Assembly: GCF_019396325.1 (NCBI RefSeq)
Contig: NZ_JAHKRO010000003.1
Coordinates: 167,990 to 231,989, forward strand
Length of the DNA: 64,000 nt
Direction: 5' to 3'
DNA from: Nonomuraea ceibae
Lineage (GTDB): Bacteria > Actinomycetota > Actinomycetes > Streptosporangiales > Streptosporangiaceae
Shown: piece after piece, positions 45,683 to 55,127 of the stretch
How positions within the stretch are numbered: position 1 is the stretch's first letter
Layout of the letters: each line of letters opens with the position of its first letter
Position numbers and translations under genes: made by a program
Notes under the pieces: generated by a model
What the model saw: only the letters and a program-made list of their open reading frames with translations
What the model was told of the DNA's origin: nothing
The model's database searches: none

Positions 45683-46441
45683 GATATGTGGGACCCGGCC
45701 ACGTACGACAGGTACGCCGACGAGCGGTCGCGGCCGTTCTTCGAGCTCCTCGCCCGGGTACGGGCCGACAGCCCCGATTATGTCGTGGACGCGGGCTGCG
45801 GCACCGGCGAACTGACCACGGAGCTGGCCCGCCGCTGGCCGGAGTCGACGGTGGACGGCTTCGACTCCTCCCCGAACATGATCACCAGAGCCCGCTCGAT
45901 CGACGGCGCCACGCCGAGCTTCGCCGTCGCCGACGTGACCACCTGGCACCCCGACCGCCCCGTGGACGTGCTGGTCAGCAACGCCGTCCTCCAGTGGGTC
46001 CCCGAGCACCGCGACCTGATCGAACGCTGGGTCGAGGCGCTGAGCCCCGGCGGCTGGCTGGCCTTCCAGGTCCCCGGCAACCATCGCGCCCCCAGTCATG
46101 CGGCCATCCGCGAGCTGTGCGCGTCGCGGGAATGGTTGGACCGGCTCGGCGACCTCGACAGGGGCGACCCGGTCGGCACGCCGGTGGACTACGCGGACCT
46201 GCTGAGCGGCTGCCGGGTGGACGCCTGGGAGACCACGTACGTGCACATCCTCCAGGGCGAGAGGCCGGTGCTCGACTGGGTGTCCGGCACCGCGCTGCGC
46301 CCGGTTCTCGACCGGCTGCGCCCGGACGAGGCCGAGCGGTTCACCGCCGAGCTGGCCGGGCTGCTCGCCGACGCCTATCCCGCGAGGGAGTACGGCACCC
46401 CGTTCCCGTTCCGCCGGATTTTCGTGGTGGCTCAGAAATGA
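45674..46441 (+). CDS. tam: Trans-aconitate 2-methyltransferase-like enzyme
   Basis: SAM-dependent methyltransferase of 255 residues. It starts MSRDMWDPATYDRYADERSRPFFELLARV, a stretch nearly diagnostic for Tam proteins, then motif I YVVDAGCGTGELTTELARRWP, VDGFDSSPNMI and DVLVSNAVLQWVPEHRDLIERW. Tam methylates trans-aconitate, an inhibitor of aconitase. The promoter predicts transcription starting at or next to the ATG at 45674, so the message is probably leaderless; an in-frame ATG at 45686 is an alternative. Overlaps the VOC gene by four bases. Confidence 0.9.
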   Translation: MSRDMWDPATYDRYADERSRPFFELLARVRADSPDYVVDAGCGTGELTTELARRWPESTVDGFDSSPNMITRARSIDGATPSFAVADVTTWHPDRPVDVLVSNAVLQWVPEHRDLIERWVEALSPGGWLAFQVPGNHRAPSHAAIRELCASREWLDRLGDLDRGDPVGTPVDYADLLSGCRVDAWETTYVHILQGERPVLDWVSGTALRPVLDRLRPDEAERFTAELAGLLADAYPAREYGTPFPFRRIFVVAQK

Positions 46442-46785
46442 TCACAGCGCTGCACCATGTCCAGCTCGCCGCGCCGGCGGGCAGCGAGCCCGAGCTGCGG
46501 GCGTTCTACGCGGGCGTGCTCGGGCTCACGGAGGTGCCCAAGCCGCCGGAGCTGGCCAGGCGGGGCGGCGCCTGGTTCCGGGGCGACGGCGTGGAGGTGC
46601 ACCTCGGCATCGAGGAGGACTTCAGGCCGGCCCGCAAGGCGCATCCGGCGTTCCTGGTGTCGGACCTGGACGCGCTGGTGGCCAGGCTGCCCGACGCGGT
46701 GCCGGACGAGCTGTTCCCCGGCTACCGGCGCGTGTACGTGTCGGACCCGGTGGGCAACAGGATCGAGCTGCTTCAGCCCGTGTGA
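46438..46785 (+). CDS. VOC (glyoxalase/bleomycin-resistance fold) protein
   Basis: Small metalloenzyme-like protein of 115 residues, translationally coupled to the methyltransferase by an ATGA overlap. The vicinal-oxygen-chelate pattern is present: LHHVQLAAPAGSEPELRAFYAGVLGL with the first metal histidine, GVEVHLGIEEDF with the second, and YVSDPVGNRIELLQPV at the end with the glutamate ligand. Substrate unknown. Co-regulation with the Tam-like gene by the MarR protein suggests a joint detoxification role (inference). Confidence 0.9.
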   Translation: MITALHHVQLAAPAGSEPELRAFYAGVLGLTEVPKPPELARRGGAWFRGDGVEVHLGIEEDFRPARKAHPAFLVSDLDALVARLPDAVPDELFPGYRRVYVSDPVGNRIELLQPV

Positions 46786-46839
46786 TGTTCGTCCCGGGGT
46801 GACATCATTGTCCGGAGAACCGGACTCTTGCGAGGTGTC

Positions 46840-48348
46840 GTGGGCATCGAGATCGAGGACAAGTTCGACGTTCCCCCCGGCTTCGAGGTGCCGGACCTGA
46901 CCGGTCTGGCGGAGGTCGTCGGCCCCAAATCCTTCCGGCTCGTCGCCCTTTATTACGACACACCCGATCTGCGGCTGGCGTCCAGGGGCGTCACGCTCCG
47001 GCGCAGGCGGGGCGGCGCCGATCCCGGCTGGCATCTGAAGCTGCCCAAGGCCAAGGGCGTGCGCCAGGAGATCACCCACCCGCTCACCCGCAGCACCAGG
47101 ATCGTCCCCGCTGAGCTGGCCGAGCTGGTCCGCGCCTACACGCGGGGAGCCGAGCTCCAGGTGGTCGCCGAGCTCGACACGCGCCGCAGCATCACGGTCC
47201 TGCGCGACGGCGGCACGAAGCTCGTGGAGATCGCCGACGACCGTGTCAAAGGCACGGTGTTCGGCAAGAACGGCGAAACCGGCGGCGATACCGTCACCCG
47301 CTGGCGCGAGGTCGAGGCCGAGCTGTTGGAGGGCGACGCCAAGCTGCTGGCCAAGGTGGGCAAGCGGCTGACGAAGGCGGGCGCCTCGCCGTCGGCGGCG
47401 GCCAGCAAGCTGGCCAAGCTCCTCGGCCCGCCACCGGTCCCGCGCGCCGAGCTGGAGCCGGGCACCGCGGGTCACGCCGTCGCCGGCTACCTGGCGGGCC
47501 ACGTGGCCGCCCTCCTCTCCCAGGATCCCCGGGTACGGAGGGCCGAGCAGGACGCGGTGCACCAGATGCGCGTGGCCGCCCGCAGGCTGCGCAGCGCGCT
47601 CAAGGCGTTCAAGCCGATCGTCCGGGGCACGGCCGAACTGCAGGAGGAGTTGCGATGGCTCGGCGAGGTGCTGGGCGAGGCCCGTGACCTGGAGGTGACC
47701 AGGGCCAGGTTCGCCGCCGAGCTGGACCGGCTGGCGCCCGAGCTCGTCACCGGCCCCATCCGCGTACGCCTCGGTGACGACCTGCTCAAACGCGAGCAGG
47801 AGGCCTACGGTCGCATCCGCGAGGAGCTCAGCGGCGAGCGCTACTACCGGCTGCTGGACGCGCTCGACGGGCTGGTGGCCGCGCCCCGGCTGACGAAGGC
47901 CGCGGCCGAGCCCGCCGCGAGCACCCTTCAGGACGTGGCGGAGGCGGGCTGGGCCCGGGTGACCGGGGCGTACGAGACCGCGCGGGCGATCGCCGACCCG
48001 CAGGCGCGCGAGCTGGCCATGCACGACGTTCGCAAGGCCGCCAAGCGCGCCCGCTACATCGCCGAGGCGCTCCAGGGGCCGCTGGGCAAGCCGATGGCCA
48101 GGCTCGCCGAGCTGGCGGAGGACGTACAGGAAGTGCTGGGGGCGCACCAGGACGGGGTGGTCGCGCAGGAGACGCTGGCCCGTGAGGCGCAGGCGGCCAG
48201 GGAGGCCGGCGAGGATACGTTCACGTACGGGCTGCTGGTCGGGCTCGAACGGGCGGCGGCCGAGCGGGCGCACGCGGAGTTCCCCGGGGTGTGGGCGGAG
48301 ACGACGCGGGCGGTGGCGAAGCTCACGTCTCGTGGTGCTCCACGCTGA
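46840..48348 (+). CDS. CYTH and CHAD domain protein
   Basis: Protein of 502 residues with two polyphosphate-related domains. The N-terminal CYTH domain (about 1-200) is a triphosphate tunnel metalloenzyme, with the ExExK signature in EIEDKFDV, YYDTPDLRLASRGVTLRRRRGG and WHLKLPKAKGVRQEI. The C-terminal CHAD domain (about 215-495) is helical, with conserved basic faces such as VHQMRVAARRLRSALKAF and HDVRKAAKRARYIAEAL; CHAD domains bind inorganic polyphosphate. I chose the GTG at 46840, four bases after GAGG; a TTG at 46828 is possible. It converges on the Nudix-ppk genes and probably shares their polyphosphate metabolism. Confidence 0.93.
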   Translation: MGIEIEDKFDVPPGFEVPDLTGLAEVVGPKSFRLVALYYDTPDLRLASRGVTLRRRRGGADPGWHLKLPKAKGVRQEITHPLTRSTRIVPAELAELVRAYTRGAELQVVAELDTRRSITVLRDGGTKLVEIADDRVKGTVFGKNGETGGDTVTRWREVEAELLEGDAKLLAKVGKRLTKAGASPSAAASKLAKLLGPPPVPRAELEPGTAGHAVAGYLAGHVAALLSQDPRVRRAEQDAVHQMRVAARRLRSALKAFKPIVRGTAELQEELRWLGEVLGEARDLEVTRARFAAELDRLAPELVTGPIRVRLGDDLLKREQEAYGRIREELSGERYYRLLDALDGLVAAPRLTKAAAEPAASTLQDVAEAGWARVTGAYETARAIADPQARELAMHDVRKAAKRARYIAEALQGPLGKPMARLAELAEDVQEVLGAHQDGVVAQETLAREAQAAREAGEDTFTYGLLVGLERAAAERAHAEFPGVWAETTRAVAKLTSRGAPR

Positions 48349-49156
48349 CGACCCGCTCGCCCACCCGGTGCAGCACGGCGAACGCGCCCTTGCGCAGGTG
48401 CGCGTCCGTCCCGCTGAGCGCGGCGATCAGCCCGGGCAGCACCTTGCCGTGGCTGCACACGACGGCGGGCCCGGTCAGCTCGCCGACCAGCGCCGGGGTC
48501 TTGCGCGGGTCCTGGCTCTCCTCGGCCAGCAGCGCGTCGCGGGTGATGTCGCGGGTGTACGGCTCCAGCGTCTGGACGCAGCGCAGGCTGGGTGAGCTCA
48601 GCACGGTCCTGGGCCGGTAGGCGGGCAGGACCGTGGCCAGCGTCGCGGCCTGGGCCCTCCCTTCGGCGTCGAGCGGGCGCAGGGCGTCGTCGCCGTGCCA
48701 CGCCTGGCGGGAGCCCGCCGAGCCGTGCCGCACCAGGACGAGCGGGACCGTGTCCAGCGGCGCGGCGGGCAGCGCGCGCAGCAGGCCCGCGTCCCACTCG
48801 TAGGTCAGCAGGTCGCGCGCCCGTTCCGGGGACAGCCAGCGCAGCTCGTCGACCTCGTCACCGGGCGTGAACGGGTCCTCAGCCGCCACCCGCCCGGCCC
48901 AGTAGTCGACCCGCTTGAGCCGCGTGCCGAGCAGGTAGTGGACCGGAGGCAGGGCGCGGCCGAGCGTCACGGTCAGGCCGGTCTCCTCGCGCACCTCGCG
49001 CAGCGCGGCGGCGATCACGTGCTCGCCGGGCTCCAGCTTGCCCTTGGGGAAGGTCCAGTCGTCGTAGCGCGGCCGGTGGACGACGGCCACCTCGGGGGAG
49101 CTCTCCTCGCCGCGCCACACGACGGCGCCGGCGGCCAGGATCGGGTCAGTCGTCAA
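48323..49156 (-). CDS. Nudix hydrolase fused to histidine phosphatase (MutT1-like)
   Basis: Two-domain protein of 277 residues. The N-terminal Nudix domain has a complete box, [23 protein letters not shown]. The C-terminal histidine-phosphatase domain starts with [12 protein letters not shown] (catalytic RHG) and has a second histidine in [12 protein letters not shown]. This layout is that of mycobacterial MutT1, which hydrolyses 8-oxo-GTP and diadenosine polyphosphates; some relatives act on polyphosphate-linked nucleotides. The start overlaps the end of ppk by 11 bases in the same direction, so they form an operon. The end overlaps the CYTH/CHAD gene by 26 bp. Confidence 0.94.
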   Translation of the reverse strand: MTTDPILAAGAVVWRGEESSPEVAVVHRPRYDDWTFPKGKLEPGEHVIAAALREVREETGLTVTLGRALPPVHYLLGTRLKRVDYWAGRVAAEDPFTPGDEVDELRWLSPERARDLLTYEWDAGLLRALPAAPLDTVPLVLVRHGSAGSRQAWHGDDALRPLDAEGRAQAATLATVLPAYRPRTVLSSPSLRCVQTLEPYTRDITRDALLAEESQDPRKTPALVGELTGPAVVCSHGKVLPGLIAALSGTDAHLRKGAFAVLHRVGERVVSVEHHET

Positions 49157-51206
49157 TGGTCCTCCAGCGGCGCGTGCCGATCAGGTGGCTCTGCAGGTCC
49201 TCGCCCTGGTGGCGCACCCACGCGCCGTCGGAGCCGAGCCACCACGTGCTCGTGGTCTCGGCCATCGCCTGGTCCATCAGCTCGATCAGGTACGCCTTGT
49301 GCTGCGGCGAGGTGACCTTGACCAGGGCTTCCACCCGGCGGTCGAGGTTGCGCCGCATCAGGTCCGCGCTGCCGATCCACACCTCGGGCCGCCTGCCGAG
49401 GCCGAACTCGTACACCCGGGAGTGCTCCAGGAAGCGCCCCAGCACCGAGCGGACGCGGATCGTCTCCGACAGACCGGGGATGCCGGGCCGCAGCGTGCAC
49501 ACGCCGCGCACCCACAGGTCCACCGGCACGCCGGCCCGTGACGCGCGGTAGAGGGCGTCGATGATCGGCTCGTCGACCAGCGAGTTCGTCTTGATCCTGA
49601 TCCGCGCCGGGCGGCCCGCCTGCTGGTGGGCGATCTCCCGCTCGATCCTGGCCAGCAGCCCGCCGCGCAGCGAGTGCGGCGCGACCAGCAGCCGGCGGTA
49701 GGCCGAGTGGTTGGAGTAGCCGGTCAGGTGGATGAACAGGTCGGTGACGTCCTCGCCGACCAGCGGGTCGGCGGTGAGCAGGCCGAAGTCCTCGTACTGC
49801 CGGGCGGTCTTGGGGTTGTAGTTGCCGGTGCCGATGTGGCAGTAGCGGCGCAGCTCGCCGGAGGCCTCCTGGCGGACGACCAGCGCGAGCTTGCAGTGCG
49901 TCTTGAGCCCGACGACGCCGTAGACGACGTGGCAGCCGGCCCGTTCCAGCTTGCGGGCCCAGGAGATGTTGGCGTGCTCGTCGAACCTGGCCTTGATCTC
50001 CACCACGACCACGACCTGCTTGCCCGCCTCGGCGGCGTCGATGAGCGCGTCGACGATGGGGGAGTCGCCGCTGGTCCGGTAGAGGGTCTGCTTGATCGCC
50101 AGCACCCTCGGGTCGGCCGAGGCCACCTCGATGAAGCGCTGCACGCTGGTGGCGAACGAGTCGTACGGGTGGTGCAGCAGCACGTCGCGCTCGCGCAGCA
50201 CCGCGAACAGGTCGTCGGCCGAGCTGATCGCCTCGGCGGGCACGAACGGCCGGTAGCCGAGCTCGCCCCGGTCCAGGTCGGCGATCGCGTGCAGCCCGGT
50301 CAGGTCGAGCGGCCCGGCGATCCGGTAGATCTCGTGCGGAGCCAGCTCCAGCTCCTCCACGAGCAGGTCGAGCACCTCCTGGGTGATGGTGTCCTCGACC
50401 TCCAGCCGCACCGGCGGCCCGAACCTGCGCCGCCGCAGCTCCTTCTCCAGGGCCTGCATGAGGTTCTCGGTGACGTCCTCGTCGACCTCCAGGTCCTCGT
50501 TCCTGGTGACCCGGAAGACGTGGTGCTGGACGATCTCCATGCCCTTGAAGAGCTGGCCCAGGTGCGCGGCGATGACGTCTTCCAGCGGTACGAACCGGTC
50601 CTTGGACGCGGTCACGAACCGGGGGAGCTGCGAGGGCACCTTGACCCGGGCGAACACGGTGTGGTCGGTGGCCGGGTTGCGCACCACGACAGCCAGATTC
50701 AGGCTCAACCCTGAAATGTACGGAAACGGGTGGGCGGGGTCGACGGCCAGCGGCGTCAGGACCGGCCGGATCCGCTCACGGAAGAGCTTGCGCAGCTCGG
50801 TGCGTTCCTCGCGGCCCAGGTCGTCCCAGCGGACGATCTCGATGCCCTCGGTCGCGAGCTGCGGGCGGATCCGCTGGTGGAAGGCCGCCGCGTGCCGCCG
50901 GGCCAGATCGTCGGCGACGGTCGCGATCCTGGCCAGCTCCTCGCTCGGCTTGAGCCCGCTCTTGGTGCGCAGCAGCAGGCCGGTCGCCATGCGCCGCTTG
51001 AGCCCGGCCACCCGGACGCGGAAGAACTCGTCGAGGTTGCTGGCGAAGATCGCCAGGAAACGGACCCGTTCCAGCAGCGGCAGTGACGCGTCCTCGGCCA
51101 GCTCCAGCACGCGTTCGTTGAACTGCAGCCAGCTCTCCTCGCGGTTGAGGAACCTCTCCTGTGGCAGGGGTAGATCGTTACCGGAATGCAGCAGTTCAGC
51201 GGACAT
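49146..51206 (-). CDS. ppk1: Polyphosphate kinase 1
   Basis: Makes inorganic polyphosphate from ATP by way of a phosphohistidine. The 686-residue protein has the N-terminal [21 protein letters not shown] and [23 protein letters not shown] segments, a PX-like domain, and two phospholipase-D-like catalytic domains. The autophosphorylated histidine is expected to be His457 in [22 protein letters not shown]. The later part has [35 protein letters not shown]. Length and motifs are complete. First gene of the ppk-Nudix operon; the convergent CYTH/CHAD gene completes a polyphosphate neighbourhood. Confidence 0.97.
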   Translation of the reverse strand: MSAELLHSGNDLPLPQERFLNREESWLQFNERVLELAEDASLPLLERVRFLAIFASNLDEFFRVRVAGLKRRMATGLLLRTKSGLKPSEELARIATVADDLARRHAAAFHQRIRPQLATEGIEIVRWDDLGREERTELRKLFRERIRPVLTPLAVDPAHPFPYISGLSLNLAVVVRNPATDHTVFARVKVPSQLPRFVTASKDRFVPLEDVIAAHLGQLFKGMEIVQHHVFRVTRNEDLEVDEDVTENLMQALEKELRRRRFGPPVRLEVEDTITQEVLDLLVEELELAPHEIYRIAGPLDLTGLHAIADLDRGELGYRPFVPAEAISSADDLFAVLRERDVLLHHPYDSFATSVQRFIEVASADPRVLAIKQTLYRTSGDSPIVDALIDAAEAGKQVVVVVEIKARFDEHANISWARKLERAGCHVVYGVVGLKTHCKLALVVRQEASGELRRYCHIGTGNYNPKTARQYEDFGLLTADPLVGEDVTDLFIHLTGYSNHSAYRRLLVAPHSLRGGLLARIEREIAHQQAGRPARIRIKTNSLVDEPIIDALYRASRAGVPVDLWVRGVCTLRPGIPGLSETIRVRSVLGRFLEHSRVYEFGLGRRPEVWIGSADLMRRNLDRRVEALVKVTSPQHKAYLIELMDQAMAETTSTWWLGSDGAWVRHQGEDLQSHLIGTRRWRTIDD

Positions 51207-51286
51207 ACGTGGAATATGCCCGGTCCGGTTGAACAGAACGTTAACTTCCCCGCAACGACTTATTCGCCTGGCAGGACGCCTGGCTC

Positions 51287-52252
51287 TCAGTCGCCCGGCT
51301 CGCCCTGTCCGAGGCGGGCGGCCCGCTCGGCCAGCCGGGCCTCACGCTGGCGCAGCTTGTCCTCGCGCTCGCGGACCTTCTCGGCTTCCTTCATGAGCCG
51401 CTCGCGCTCCTTCTCGGCCTCTTTGAGCAGGCGCTCGCGCTCCTTCAGCTCGCGCACCCTGGCCTTCTCGGCCTCCTTCAGCTCCCGCTGGCGGATCTTC
51501 TCCGCCTCCTTCTGCTCCCGCTCGCGAGCCTTCTCCAGCTCGCGCAGCTCCTTGTCGCTGGTGCGCGGCGCGACGGCGGGCTGCGGGACGGCGGGCTGCG
51601 GCACGGCGACGGGCTGCGGCCGGGTGGCCAGGGTGATCGTGGGCTGCGGGTTGAGCCCGGTCAGGCCGTTCCAGGCCAGGTTGACCAGGTGGGCCGCGAC
51701 CTCCTCGCGGCCGGGCTTGCGCACGTCCAGCCACCACTGGCCGGTCAGTGCCACCATGCCGACCAGCATCTGGGCGTACATGGGGGCGAGCTTGGGGTCG
51801 TAGCCCCGGCCGACGAACTCGTCGGCCAGGACGTCCTCCACCTGGCTCGCGATCTCGCTGATCAGGCTGGCGAACGTGCCGGTGCCCGACGCGGCGTGCG
51901 AGTCGCGGACCAGGATGCGGAACCCCTCGCTGCTCTCCTCGATGTAGCGGAGCAGGGCCAGCGCGGCCCGCTCCAGCTTGACCAGCGAGTGGGTGGCCGA
52001 CAGCGCCTCGGTGATCATGGCGAGAAGTTTCTGCATCTCGCGGTCGACGACCACCGCGTAGACGCCCTCCTTGCCGCCGAAGTGCTCGTAGACCACCGGC
52101 TTGGAGACCTGGGCGGTCGCGGCGATCTCCTCGATGGAGGTCCCGTCGAACCCCTTCTCAGCGAACAGGGTGCGACTGATCAGTATCAGTTGCTCTCTTC
52201 GTTCTCTTCCGGTCATACGCCTGCGAGATCGGGATTCGGTCACGGTTCCCAT
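51287..52252 (-). CDS. TetR family regulator with long charged C-terminal helix
   Basis: Regulator of 321 residues, about 110 longer than a usual TetR protein. The N-terminal helix-turn-helix is normal: [48 protein letters not shown], followed by the ligand-binding helices to about residue 205. A linker rich in Pro, Gln, Ala and Val ([16 protein letters not shown]) leads into about 90 residues made almost entirely of Glu, Lys, Arg, Ala and Leu (for example [20 protein letters not shown]), which should form a single alpha-helix or coiled coil. It starts 12 bp after the desaturase stop, so they form an operon, and the dyad at 53257 is its likely operator. Confidence 0.92.
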   Translation of the reverse strand: MGTVTESRSRRRMTGRERREQLILISRTLFAEKGFDGTSIEEIAATAQVSKPVVYEHFGGKEGVYAVVVDREMQKLLAMITEALSATHSLVKLERAALALLRYIEESSEGFRILVRDSHAASGTGTFASLISEIASQVEDVLADEFVGRGYDPKLAPMYAQMLVGMVALTGQWWLDVRKPGREEVAAHLVNLAWNGLTGLNPQPTITLATRPQPVAVPQPAVPQPAVAPRTSDKELRELEKAREREQKEAEKIRQRELKEAEKARVRELKERERLLKEAEKERERLMKEAEKVREREDKLRQREARLAERAARLGQGEPGD

Positions 52253-52264
52253 AATGGCGTGCTG

Positions 52265-53206
52265 TCAGGAGATTCTCTTGGCCGCCAGGCGTTCCGGAGT
52301 GGGCCAGCGCACGTCGTGCGCCCAGCCGAGCCGCTCGAAGATCCGGATGACGCCGGCGCTCAGGTCGATCTGCCCCTTGAGGACGCCGTGCCGGGCGCAG
52401 GTGGGGTCGGAGTGGTGCAGGTTGTGCCACGACTCGCCGAACGACGGGATGGCCAGCCACCACACGTTGCGCGACTTGTCGCGGACCTGGAAGTCCTCCT
52501 CGCCGAACACGTGGCAGATGGAGTTGATCGACCAGGTGACGTGGTGCAGCAGGCCGATGCGCACGAGCGAGCCCCAGAACAGCGCGGTCAGCGCGCCCTG
52601 CCAGGACCAGGTGACGAGGCCGCCGATGACGCCCGGCAGCAGGATCGAGGTGAGCGCGAGGGCGCCGAACCAGCGGTGGAGCTTCATCACGTCCGGGTCC
52701 CTGACCAGGTCCGGGGCGTACTTCTCCCGGTTGACCCGGTCGGCGTCGAACAGCCAGCCCATGTGCGCGTACAGCAGGCCCTTGGTCATGGACCTGAACC
52801 CGGGGCCGAAGCGCCACGGCGAGTGCGGGTCGCCCTCCTTGTCGGAGAACTTGTGGTGCTTGCGGTGGGTGGCGACCCAGTCGAGCACCGACATCTCCAG
52901 GGAGAGGCTGCCCGCGATCCCCAGAGCGATCTTGAGCGGGCGCTTGGCCTTGAACGAGCCGTGGGTGAAGTAGCGGTGCAGGCCGACCGTGACGCCGAGA
53001 CCGGAGATGACGTAGAAGACCGCCGCGATCACCACGTCGCTCCAGCCGATGAGCCCCCATCCCCATGCGATCGGCACGGCGGCGCCGATAGCGATCAGCG
53101 GGAGCCCGACGACCAGCGCGAACGTGATCAGTTCGGCCTTGGTGCGCGGTTCGGGTTCGAAGTCGGGCTTCGGTCCTGGGGTCGAGCGTTCGGCGAGTAC
53201 GGTCAT
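52265..53206 (-). CDS. Acyl-CoA/acyl-lipid fatty acid desaturase
   Basis: Integral membrane di-iron desaturase of 313 residues. The three histidine boxes are HRYFTH, HRKHH and HNLHH, and there are about four membrane helices (FALVVGLPLIAIGAAVPIAW, VVIAAVFYVISGLGVTVGL and two in the middle). It resembles delta-9 desaturases, which introduce a double bond into membrane acyl chains. No fused cytochrome b5, so electrons must come from a separate reductase. A dyad lies 50 bp before the start, and the TetR gene follows in the same operon, suggesting that membrane fluidity or free acyl-CoA feeds back on expression. Confidence 0.95.
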   Translation of the reverse strand: MTVLAERSTPGPKPDFEPEPRTKAELITFALVVGLPLIAIGAAVPIAWGWGLIGWSDVVIAAVFYVISGLGVTVGLHRYFTHGSFKAKRPLKIALGIAGSLSLEMSVLDWVATHRKHHKFSDKEGDPHSPWRFGPGFRSMTKGLLYAHMGWLFDADRVNREKYAPDLVRDPDVMKLHRWFGALALTSILLPGVIGGLVTWSWQGALTALFWGSLVRIGLLHHVTWSINSICHVFGEEDFQVRDKSRNVWWLAIPSFGESWHNLHHSDPTCARHGVLKGQIDLSAGVIRIFERLGWAHDVRWPTPERLAAKRIS

Positions 53207-53256
53207 CGGCTGCCTCTCACGAGCTGTTTGCGGTGATTGTCCTGGCTACGCAAACG

Positions 53257-53278
53257 TAACCTACGCCATCGTAAGTTA
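53257..53278. promoter_or_regulatory. TetR-type operator before desaturase
   Basis: TAACCTACG-CCAT-CGTAAGTTA is an inverted repeat matching at 8 of 9 positions. It lies about 50 bp before the desaturase start, in the place expected for its promoter, and its form (TTACG...CGTAA) is typical of TetR-family lipid regulators. The TetR gene at 51287 is the natural candidate to bind it. Confidence 0.65.
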
Positions 53279-53474
53279 GGAAGCCCTAAGCGGCGATGTG
53301 TGTTTCGCAACGGGCTTGCCAACGACATGCGTGGGTTTCATGGCTTGCGGCTTTTGGGACGGTCTGTTATGCCGTCTCCCTGCCCAGAGAACGCCCTGAC
53401 ACTCAGATGGGGGCGAAGGTGGGCGCGGAATCGGTATCGTAGGGGGTGTGTCGGACGCCACGGTGTCCGATTAA

Positions 53475-53546
53475 TCCCGGATCGTCTAATCGGCAGGACA
53501 AGTGGTTTTGGTCCACTTTGTAGGGGTTCGAGTCCTCTTCCGGGAG
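53475..53546 (+). tRNA. tRNA-Gln (anticodon TTG)
   Basis: A 72-nt cloverleaf. The acceptor stem TCCCGGA pairs perfectly with TCCGGGA, followed by G as discriminator base. The D arm is GTCT-AATCGGCA-GGAC. The anticodon arm is AGTGG-TTTTGGT-CCACT, with TTG at the centre of the loop reading CAA (Gln). The T arm is AGGGG-TTCGAGT-CCTCT. CCA is not encoded. A tRNA-Gln directly before glmU is also found in mycobacteria. Confidence 0.95.
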
Positions 53547-53666
53547 CCTTTCGGGCGTCCCCCCTCGCGAGAGAGCCCAGGACGGGCAGGTATCCTCACG
53601 ATGTCGGGAGGGTAGCGGTGCGGTAGCCACTGCCCTGAACCGTCCAGCCACAGGGAGCCTCAGTCC

Positions 53667-55127
53667 GTGAGTGTGCCGCGCCCGGCAGCCGTCGTCGTCC
53701 TCGCCGCCGGCGAGGGGACCCGGATGAAGAGCCAGACCCCGAAAGTCCTGCACGAGCTGTGCGGCCGAGCCTTGGTCGACCACATGCTCTCCGCCGCCCG
53801 TGACCTCGGTCCCGAGCGGCTCATCGTCGTCATCGGCCACGCGCTCGAACGCGTCGGCGCCCACCTGGCCGAGACCAGCCCCGACGCCCGCGCCGTCGTC
53901 CAGCGCGAGCAGCGCGGCACCGGCCACGCGGTCCGCACCGTGCTGGAGGAGGTCGGCGCCATCACCGGCACCGTCCTGGTCACCTACGGCGACGTGCCGC
54001 TCCTGCGCGCCGAGACCATGGCCGAGCTGCTGCGCAAGCACGAGGCCGACGGCAACGCGGTCACCGTGCTCACCGCCGAGGTGCCCGACCCCACCGGCTA
54101 CGGCCGCATCGTCCGCGACCCGGACGGCGCCGTGCTGGAGATCGTCGAGGAGAAGGACGCCACCCCCGAGCAGCGCGCCATCAAGGAGATGAACTCCGGC
54201 ATCTACGCCTTCGACGGCGCGCTCCTGGCCGACGCCGTCAAGCGGGTGTCCACCGACAACGCCCAGGGCGAGGAGTACCTCACCGACGTGCTGTCGATCC
54301 TGCGCGGCGACGGCCACCGGGTCGGCGCGCACGTCGCCGCCGACCACGCCGAGGTCGAGGGCGTCAACGACCGCGTCCAGCTCGCCCACGCCCGCAAGGT
54401 GCTCAACCAGCGCCTGCTGGAGCGCCACATGCGCGCCGGCGCCACCATTGTGGACCCGGCCAGCACCTGGATCGACGTCGGCGTCACCATTGAGCCCGAC
54501 GCCGTCATCCACCCCGGCACCCAGCTCCACGGCAGCACGGTCATCGAGGCCGGCGCCGAGGTCGGGCCCGCCACCACGCTCACCGACACCCGGGTCGGCG
54601 CCGGCGCGGTCGTCCGCAACGCCGTCGCCGACAGCGCCGAGATCGGCCCCGAGGCCAGCGTCGGCCCCTACTGCTACCTGCGCCCCGGCACCGTCCTGGG
54701 CCGCAGGTCCAAGGCCGGCACCTTCGTCGAGATGAAGAACTCCCAGGTCGGCGAACGCTCCAAGGTCCCACACCTGACCTACGCGGGCGACGCCACGATC
54801 GGCGACGACGTCAACGTCGGCGCGGCCGTGGTCTTCGTGAACTACGACGGCGTCAACAAGAGCCGCACCACCGTGGGCGACGGCGCGTTCGTCGGCTGCG
54901 ACACCATGCTCATCGCCCCGGTGACGATCGGCGACGGCGCCTACACGGCCGCCGGCTCCGTCATCGACGGCGATGTGCCGCCCGGCGCGATCGGGGTGGC
55001 GAGAGCGCGTCAGCGCAACATCGAGAAATGGGTCTTGCGCAGGCGCGCGGGCACGAAGTCGGCAGCCGCGGCCGAGCGGGCGCTGGCCGAGCAGCAACAG
55101 CAGGAGAGCAGCAGTGACCAGCATTAA
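53667..55127 (+). CDS. glmU: Bifunctional UDP-GlcNAc pyrophosphorylase / glucosamine-1-P acetyltransferase
   Basis: Makes UDP-GlcNAc for the cell wall in two steps. The 486-residue protein has an N-terminal uridyltransferase domain with VVVLAAGEGTRMKSQTPKVLHELCGR, QRGTGHAVRTVL and TYGDVPLL, and a C-terminal left-handed beta-helix of hexapeptide repeats (VGPYCYLRPGTVLGRRSKAG, FVEMKNSQVGERSKVPHLTYAGDATIG) that acetylates glucosamine-1-phosphate. The GTG start follows GGGAG. The stop overlaps prs by 14 bases, so the two are coupled. Confidence 0.97.
   Translation: MSVPRPAAVVVLAAGEGTRMKSQTPKVLHELCGRALVDHMLSAARDLGPERLIVVIGHALERVGAHLAETSPDARAVVQREQRGTGHAVRTVLEEVGAITGTVLVTYGDVPLLRAETMAELLRKHEADGNAVTVLTAEVPDPTGYGRIVRDPDGAVLEIVEEKDATPEQRAIKEMNSGIYAFDGALLADAVKRVSTDNAQGEEYLTDVLSILRGDGHRVGAHVAADHAEVEGVNDRVQLAHARKVLNQRLLERHMRAGATIVDPASTWIDVGVTIEPDAVIHPGTQLHGSTVIEAGAEVGPATTLTDTRVGAGAVVRNAVADSAEIGPEASVGPYCYLRPGTVLGRRSKAGTFVEMKNSQVGERSKVPHLTYAGDATIGDDVNVGAAVVFVNYDGVNKSRTTVGDGAFVGCDTMLIAPVTIGDGAYTAAGSVIDGDVPPGAIGVARARQRNIEKWVLRRRAGTKSAAAAERALAEQQQQESSSDQH

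Noticed and set aside
53391..53474. Promoter boxes for tRNA-Gln (CTGACA near 53397 and TATCGT at 53435)
   Set aside because: Spacing between the two is about 32 bases, too long for one promoter; neither element is convincing by itself.
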